Shown here piece by piece: positions 5,218-7,855 of a DNA stretch of 7,855 nt. The position numbers were made by a program, and so were the translations under genes. Below the pieces are notes generated by a model, which worked only from the letters and a program-made list of their open reading frames with translations, was not told the DNA's origin and ran no database searches. How positions within the stretch are numbered: the first letter of the stretch is position 1; each line of letters starts with the position of its first letter. The stretch comes from an uncultured Oscillospiraceae bacterium (GTDB lineage Bacteria; Bacillota; Clostridia; Oscillospirales; Acutalibacteraceae), in the NCBI GenBank assembly GCA_900543525.1, contig UQRS01000089.1, forward strand, positions 1 through 7,855. Reading direction: 5' to 3'.

Positions 5218-6288
5218 ATGCGCAAATGGCTTCTATGCTTGCTGGTAATGGCACTTTTTCTACTTCTTTGCTGCGGCTGCGCTTCGTCGGAGGCGGAGCG
5301 GGGGACGAATTTTACAAAATCGGAGGAGACGTTTATGCCTAAAATCATTCACAATCCCGTCATCAGGGGAGAGGGCGCAAGCCCGCGCGACCCCTGGGTC
5401 ATCCTGCATGAGGGAATGTATTACCACTGCTTCTCCCGCGGGGGGAGCGTGTGGGTAAACCGGGTCGAAAGCCTCAACGACCTCGACAACGGGGGTGAGG
5501 TTTCCGTCTATACCCCGCCGGAGGGAACGGCCTATTCCAAAGAGCTTTGGGCGCCCGAGCTGCATTTTCTGGACGGGCGCTTTTATATCTATGTCGCCTG
5601 CGACGATGGGGAGAACGCCAACCATCGCATGTATGTGCTGGAGGGGACGGATGACCCCCTCGCCCCCTTTGCCTTTGTGGGCAAGATCACCGACCCGACC
5701 GATCGCTGGGCGATTGACGGCACCGTGATCGAGTGGGAGGGAAACCGCTACTTCGTCTGGTCGGGCTGGGAGGGGACGGAAAACGTCGCCCAGAACCTCT
5801 ATATTGCGCGGATGGACAGCCCGACCTCGATCTGCTCGGAGCGGGTGCTGCTTTCTGCGCCGAAGTATGCCTGGGAGAAGGCCGGCGGCGACGGCAAAAA
5901 CCTCCCCTATGTCAACGAGGGACCGGAGGGGCTGACCCACGGCGGCCGGCTGCACATTGTCTACTCGGCGGCGGGGTCGTGGTGCAACGATTACTGCCTC
6001 GGCATGCTCTCGCTGCGGGAGGGGGGAGACCCGATGTGTCCCGACGACTGGGAAAAGGCGGCGGTTCCGGTTTTCTCCCGCAATGAGAACGCCAAAGGGC
6101 CGGGGCATTGCTCCTTTACCACCGTGACCGACGCGGCGGGGAAGGTGGAGGATTACATCCTCTATCACGCGTTTGACGAGGACGCTTCTTTCGGCTGGGA
6201 CAGCGTGAGCGCCCGGGCGCAGCGCTTCTCCTGGCAGGGGGATAGCCCCGTTTTCGGGAATCCGGCGCCTTTGGACGCGGCCGACTGA
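5218..6288 (+). CDS. Family 43 glycoside hydrolase-like protein, probably membrane-anchored
   Basis: The 356-residue product resembles GH43 five-bladed beta-propeller enzymes, which remove arabinose or xylose from plant polysaccharides. The GH43-like catalytic set is visible: D58 in RDPW (base), D167 in IDGT (pKa modulator) and E234 in NEGPEG (acid), plus GPGH (295-298). Residues 1-21 form a signal peptide: MRKW, a hydrophobic run, then LLLCCGC. C21 would be the lipidated cysteine, although the lipobox is not canonical because Cys, not Leu, is at -3. I start at 5218, with AGAAAGGA at 5199-5206. An in-frame ATG at 5170 adds 16 residues but lacks a ribosome binding site. A third ATG at 5335 has a much stronger site and would give a cytoplasmic form. 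Exact substrate is unknown. It follows queH by 51 nt and ends before a hairpin terminator. Confidence 0.85.
   Translation: MRKWLLCLLVMALFLLLCCGCASSEAERGTNFTKSEETFMPKIIHNPVIRGEGASPRDPWVILHEGMYYHCFSRGGSVWVNRVESLNDLDNGGEVSVYTPPEGTAYSKELWAPELHFLDGRFYIYVACDDGENANHRMYVLEGTDDPLAPFAFVGKITDPTDRWAIDGTVIEWEGNRYFVWSGWEGTENVAQNLYIARMDSPTSICSERVLLSAPKYAWEKAGGDGKNLPYVNEGPEGLTHGGRLHIVYSAAGSWCNDYCLGMLSLREGGDPMCPDDWEKAAVPVFSRNENAKGPGHCSFTTVTDAAGKVEDYILYHAFDEDASFGWDSVSARAQRFSWQGDSPVFGNPAPLDAAD
5322..5337 (+). promoter_or_regulatory. Internal ribosome binding site and alternative GH43 start
   Basis: GGAGGAG at 5322-5328 stands 6 nt before an in-frame ATG at 5335. It is better than the site before the full-length start. 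A protein from here would have 317 residues, begin MPKIIHNPVIRG directly at the catalytic domain, and lack the signal sequence. It keeps all three predicted catalytic acids. Confidence 0.5.
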
Positions 6289-6327
6289 GCCGGGGGTGTA
6301 TACCCGGCGGGGAATTTTTGAATGAGG

Positions 6328-6355
6328 AAAGGCCGCCTTTTTACGGGCGGCCTTT
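6328..6355 (+). terminator. Intrinsic terminator after the GH43 gene
   Basis: AAAGGCCGCC (6328-6337) pairs perfectly with GGCGGCCTTT (6346-6355), a 10-bp stem with an 8-nt loop, followed by one more T. It starts 40 nt after the stop codon. The T-tract is short, but the stem is strong. It most likely ends the operon that includes upp, queH and the GH43 gene. Confidence 0.7.
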
Positions 6356-6451
6356 TGGCGGTATATAAAAGTATAAATAAAAGAAGTTTTTGTATGCGGC
6401 TTCCGGCCTTCAAAAAAGCGGTCGGAAAACCTACGGCAAAAGCGAAAAAAT

Positions 6452-6491
6452 AAAAAAATCGGCAAACCTCTTTCGAGATTTGCCGATTTTT
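6452..6491 (-). terminator. Intrinsic terminator of the tRNA-Val gene
   Basis: On the minus strand, directly after the CCA end, AAAAATCGGCAAA pairs with TTTGCCGATTTTT and runs into a long T-rich tract (6441-6458). The loop region contains a further CTC/GAG pairing. The stem also has T's on the plus-strand side (6486-6491), so it could stop readthrough from the GH43 side as well. Confidence 0.9.
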
Positions 6492-6567
6492 GGTGGAGAC
6501 AGCGGGACTCGAACCTGCGACCTCCTGCGTGTGAAGCAGGCACTCTAACCAGCTGAGCTATGCCTCC
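6491..6567 (-). tRNA. tRNA-Val, anticodon CAC
   Basis: The minus strand folds into a standard cloverleaf of 77 nt including an encoded CCA. The acceptor stem is GGAGGCA with TGTCTCC (one G-T pair). The D-stem is GCTC with GAGT. The anticodon stem CCTGC/GCAGG encloses TTCACAC, so the anticodon is CAC, reading GUG valine codons. The T-arm is GCAGG, TTCGAGT, CCCGC. One T-stem position is an A-C mismatch where a T would pair. A promoter lies upstream at 6582-6610 and a terminator directly downstream, so it is a single-gene transcription unit. Confidence 0.96.
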
Positions 6568-6581
6568 GTGCGACAAACAGT

Positions 6582-6610
6582 ATTTTAACATCTTTTATCG
6601 AAAAATACAA
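6582..6610 (-). promoter_or_regulatory. tRNA-Val promoter
   Basis: On the minus strand TTGTAT (6605-6610) and TAAAAT (6582-6587) are exactly 17 bp apart. The -10 lies 14 nt before the first tRNA base, which leaves a leader of about 8 nt. The -10 matches five of six consensus bases, and the -35 matches in TTG only. Confidence 0.65.
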
Positions 6611-6640
6611 CCCCTAATTTTTAAAAAAGGAGAGATTTTC

Positions 6641-6751
6641 GTGCAAAGTCCAATCCTCACGCTTTCTGCGGGGGCGAAAATCGGAAAACGACCGGTTGCG
6701 ATCGCCGCTTTGCCGCAGAGGAAGGCAGGATGGAGGTTTTCTTATGCATAG
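6641..6751 (+). CDS. Possible 36-codon leader ORF before the DNA glycosylase
   Basis: A GTG at 6641 has AAAGGAGAG ending 6 nt upstream (6634), one of the best ribosome binding sites in the window. It opens a 36-codon frame ending in TAG at 6749-6751. The product is basic (AKIGKRP, LPQRKAGWRF) with no family I recognise, no signal peptide and no membrane segment. Its last 8 bases overlap the start of the glycosylase gene, whose own site (GGATGGAGG, 6728-6736) lies inside it, so translation could be coupled. It may be a leader peptide, a small protein or chance. The frame is open further upstream, into the tRNA gene, but that part is not a plausible gene. Confidence 0.35.
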   Translation: MQSPILTLSAGAKIGKRPVAIAALPQRKAGWRFSYA

Positions 6752-7262
6752 CAGAGAAAAGGCCGCCCCTTCCCGGCAGGTGCATCCGATCGCGCCGGTG
6801 TATGATGAAAATTCCCGCATCCTGATCCTGGGCAGCTTTCCGTCGGTCAAATCGCGGGAGGCGGCTTTTTTCTACGGTCATCGCCAGAACCGCTTCTGGA
6901 AAGTGACGGCGGCCGTTTTTCATGCCGCCGTTCCCGAAACGACAGAGGAGAAGCGCGCCTTTCTGCTGGCGCACCACGTCGCGCTCTGGGATGTGATCGC
7001 CTCCTGCGAGATCGTCGGCTCCTCCGACAGCAGCATCCGTTCGGTTGTGCCGAACGACCTTTCGGTCATTTTGCAAGCCGCGCCGATCGGCCGCATTTTT
7101 ACAAACGGCGCCACCGCCGGCCGGCTCTATGCCAAATATCTTCAGCCGGCGACCGGGATGGCCGCGACCGTCCTCCCCTCGACCAGCCCGGCCAACGCCG
7201 CCTGGCAGGAGGAGCGGCTGATCGCCGCCTGGCGCGTTTTGCTCGAGCCGGATACGTTTTAG
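6744..7262 (+). CDS. DNA-deoxyinosine (hypoxanthine-DNA) glycosylase, UDG superfamily
   Basis: The product resembles the hypoxanthine-DNA glycosylase branch (family 6) of the uracil-DNA glycosylase superfamily. It would excise hypoxanthine, the deamination product of adenine, to start base-excision repair. The 172 residues show LGSFPSVKSREA (29-40) followed by YGHRQNRFW (44-52), the signature block with the candidate catalytic Asn N49, then ALWDVI (80-85) and the second superfamily motif PSTSPANA (145-152). The start at 6744 has GGAGG at 6732-6736, 7 nt upstream, and gives an N-terminus leading into HPIAPVYDENSRILILG, typical of the family. An upstream in-frame ATG at 6696 lacks a site. The stop codon overlaps that of the convergent phosphatase gene. 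A mismatch uracil glycosylase (Mug) is a less likely alternative. Confidence 0.88.
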   Translation: MHSREKAAPSRQVHPIAPVYDENSRILILGSFPSVKSREAAFFYGHRQNRFWKVTAAVFHAAVPETTEEKRAFLLAHHVALWDVIASCEIVGSSDSSIRSVVPNDLSVILQAAPIGRIFTNGATAGRLYAKYLQPATGMAATVLPSTSPANAAWQEERLIAAWRVLLEPDTF

Positions 7263-7708
7263 GAGAGTGCGGCCAGCAGCCCTTTGCAGCCGCAGAGGAT
7301 GTCGTCGGAGGTCTCCTCGAAATTGCCGGTGTACCACGGGTCGGCGATGTCTCCATCCTCTCCCGCGTATTCCAGAAGGAGGTGCAGCTTCCCCTCCGGA
7401 TCCCCGCCGGTGATGCGGAGCATATTGCGCAGATTCTGCCGATCCATGCCGATCAGCAGGTCATAGTCGTCGTAATCGGCGGCGGTCATCTGCACCGCCC
7501 GCCGGGAGGTGTAGGGGATGCCCAAAGCCTCCAGCCGGCGCCGGGTTCCGGGATGTATGTCGTTGCCGATCTCCTCCCGGCTGGTGGCCGCCGACCCGAT
7601 AAAAAACGCTGACGAGAGGCCGGCCTTCTCCACCAGATTTTTCATCACAAACTCGGCCATCGGGCTGCGGCAGATGTTGCCGTGGCAAACGAAAAGAATT
7701 TTTGTCAT
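7259..7708 (-). CDS. Low-molecular-weight protein-tyrosine phosphatase
   Basis: This 149-residue cytoplasmic enzyme dephosphorylates protein tyrosine through a cysteinyl-phosphate intermediate. The P-loop CHGNICRSP (C8 nucleophile, R14) sits at the N-terminus. The general-acid loop is ADPWYTGNFEET (122-133, acid D123), and MDRQN (88-92) is conserved. The residue four after the catalytic Cys is Ile (I12). In Bacillus YwlE, a protein-arginine phosphatase, that position is Thr, so tyrosine specificity is more likely here. AAAGGAGA (7716-7723) precedes the ATG by 7 nt, and a good promoter lies at 7792-7820. The natural substrate is unknown; no tyrosine kinase or exopolysaccharide gene is in view. 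Its TAA overlaps the TAG of the facing glycosylase gene. Confidence 0.95.
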   Translation of the reverse strand: MTKILFVCHGNICRSPMAEFVMKNLVEKAGLSSAFFIGSAATSREEIGNDIHPGTRRRLEALGIPYTSRRAVQMTAADYDDYDLLIGMDRQNLRNMLRITGGDPEGKLHLLLEYAGEDGDIADPWYTGNFEETSDDILCGCKGLLAALS

Positions 7709-7791
7709 TACGGTTTCTCCTTTTTTTTAAAGCCTGCCCCTTTCATGCAGCACAGGGCGGCAAAGGGCAGCATGAGCGGTATTCAAGTACG

Positions 7792-7820
7792 ATTATAAAA
7801 AATTTGCTTTGATTTTGCAA
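7792..7820 (-). promoter_or_regulatory. Promoter of the tyrosine phosphatase gene
   Basis: On the minus strand TTGCAA (7815-7820) and a perfect TATAAT (7792-7797) are 17 bp apart in AT-rich DNA. The predicted start near 7785 gives a 5' leader of roughly 77 nt before the ATG at 7708. I see no recognisable regulatory structure in the leader. The rest of the right edge, to 7855, is AT-rich and holds no gene I can support. Confidence 0.75.
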
Positions 7821-7855
7821 TATGTATAAAATCCTGACGGTTGGTAAAAATATGG

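Noticed and set aside
6290..6307. A CCGGG/CCCGG hairpin right after the GH43 stop as terminator
   Set aside because: It is a short 5-bp stem with no T-tract. The hairpin at 6328-6355 is far stronger.
5260..6591. A 443-codon open frame on the minus strand opposite the GH43 gene
   Set aside because: It starts beyond the tRNA gene, runs through both terminators and mirrors the GH43 coding frame. The IAQLVRVPASHAGGRRFESR-like part near its start is the translated tRNA gene, a known annotation artefact.
1..7855. CRISPR array, transposon, prophage or defence system
   Set aside because: I saw no regularly spaced direct repeats, no transposase or integrase motifs, and no nuclease or toxin genes. 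The recognisable genes are housekeeping or metabolic.

Overview
The window looks like chromosomal DNA from a GC-rich member of the Bacillota, probably a class Clostridia gut-type anaerobe. The reasons are a formate--tetrahydrofolate ligase, strong AAGGAGG-type ribosome binding sites before most genes, a TTG start, and low-GC promoter patches in otherwise GC-rich sequence. No gene allows a genus call. This assignment is inference.

Layout. Positions 1-366 contain no convincing protein gene. They are packed with inverted repeats: a nested set of stems at 12-184 and a row of separate hairpins at 188-296, with a perfect leftward TATAAT at 303-308. This is the best candidate here for something undescribed, namely a structured RNA transcribed divergently from fhs. 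It could also be a palindromic repeat element. From 367 a run of rightward genes follows: fhs (one-carbon metabolism), tsaE and tsaB (tRNA t6A synthesis), rpiB (pentose phosphate isomerase), upp (uracil salvage), queH (last step of queuosine synthesis) and a family 43 glycoside hydrolase-like protein with a membrane-targeting N-terminus. A GC-rich hairpin terminator follows at 6328-6355.

Next is a leftward tRNA-Val(CAC) with its own promoter and terminator. A rightward DNA-deoxyinosine (hypoxanthine) glycosylase comes after it, preceded by a possible 36-codon leader ORF. A leftward low-molecular-weight protein-tyrosine phosphatase with a good promoter closes the window. The last two genes converge and their stop codons overlap.

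How the genes work together. Most are housekeeping genes: two tRNA-modification routes (t6A through TsaE/TsaB, queuosine through QueH), a tRNA gene, one-carbon supply, and PRPP-linked sugar and pyrimidine salvage (RpiB, Upp). The glycoside hydrolase and the base-excision glycosylase are accessory. I found no CRISPR array, transposase, phage gene or defence system. The interest lies in non-coding structure and in unusual translation starts.
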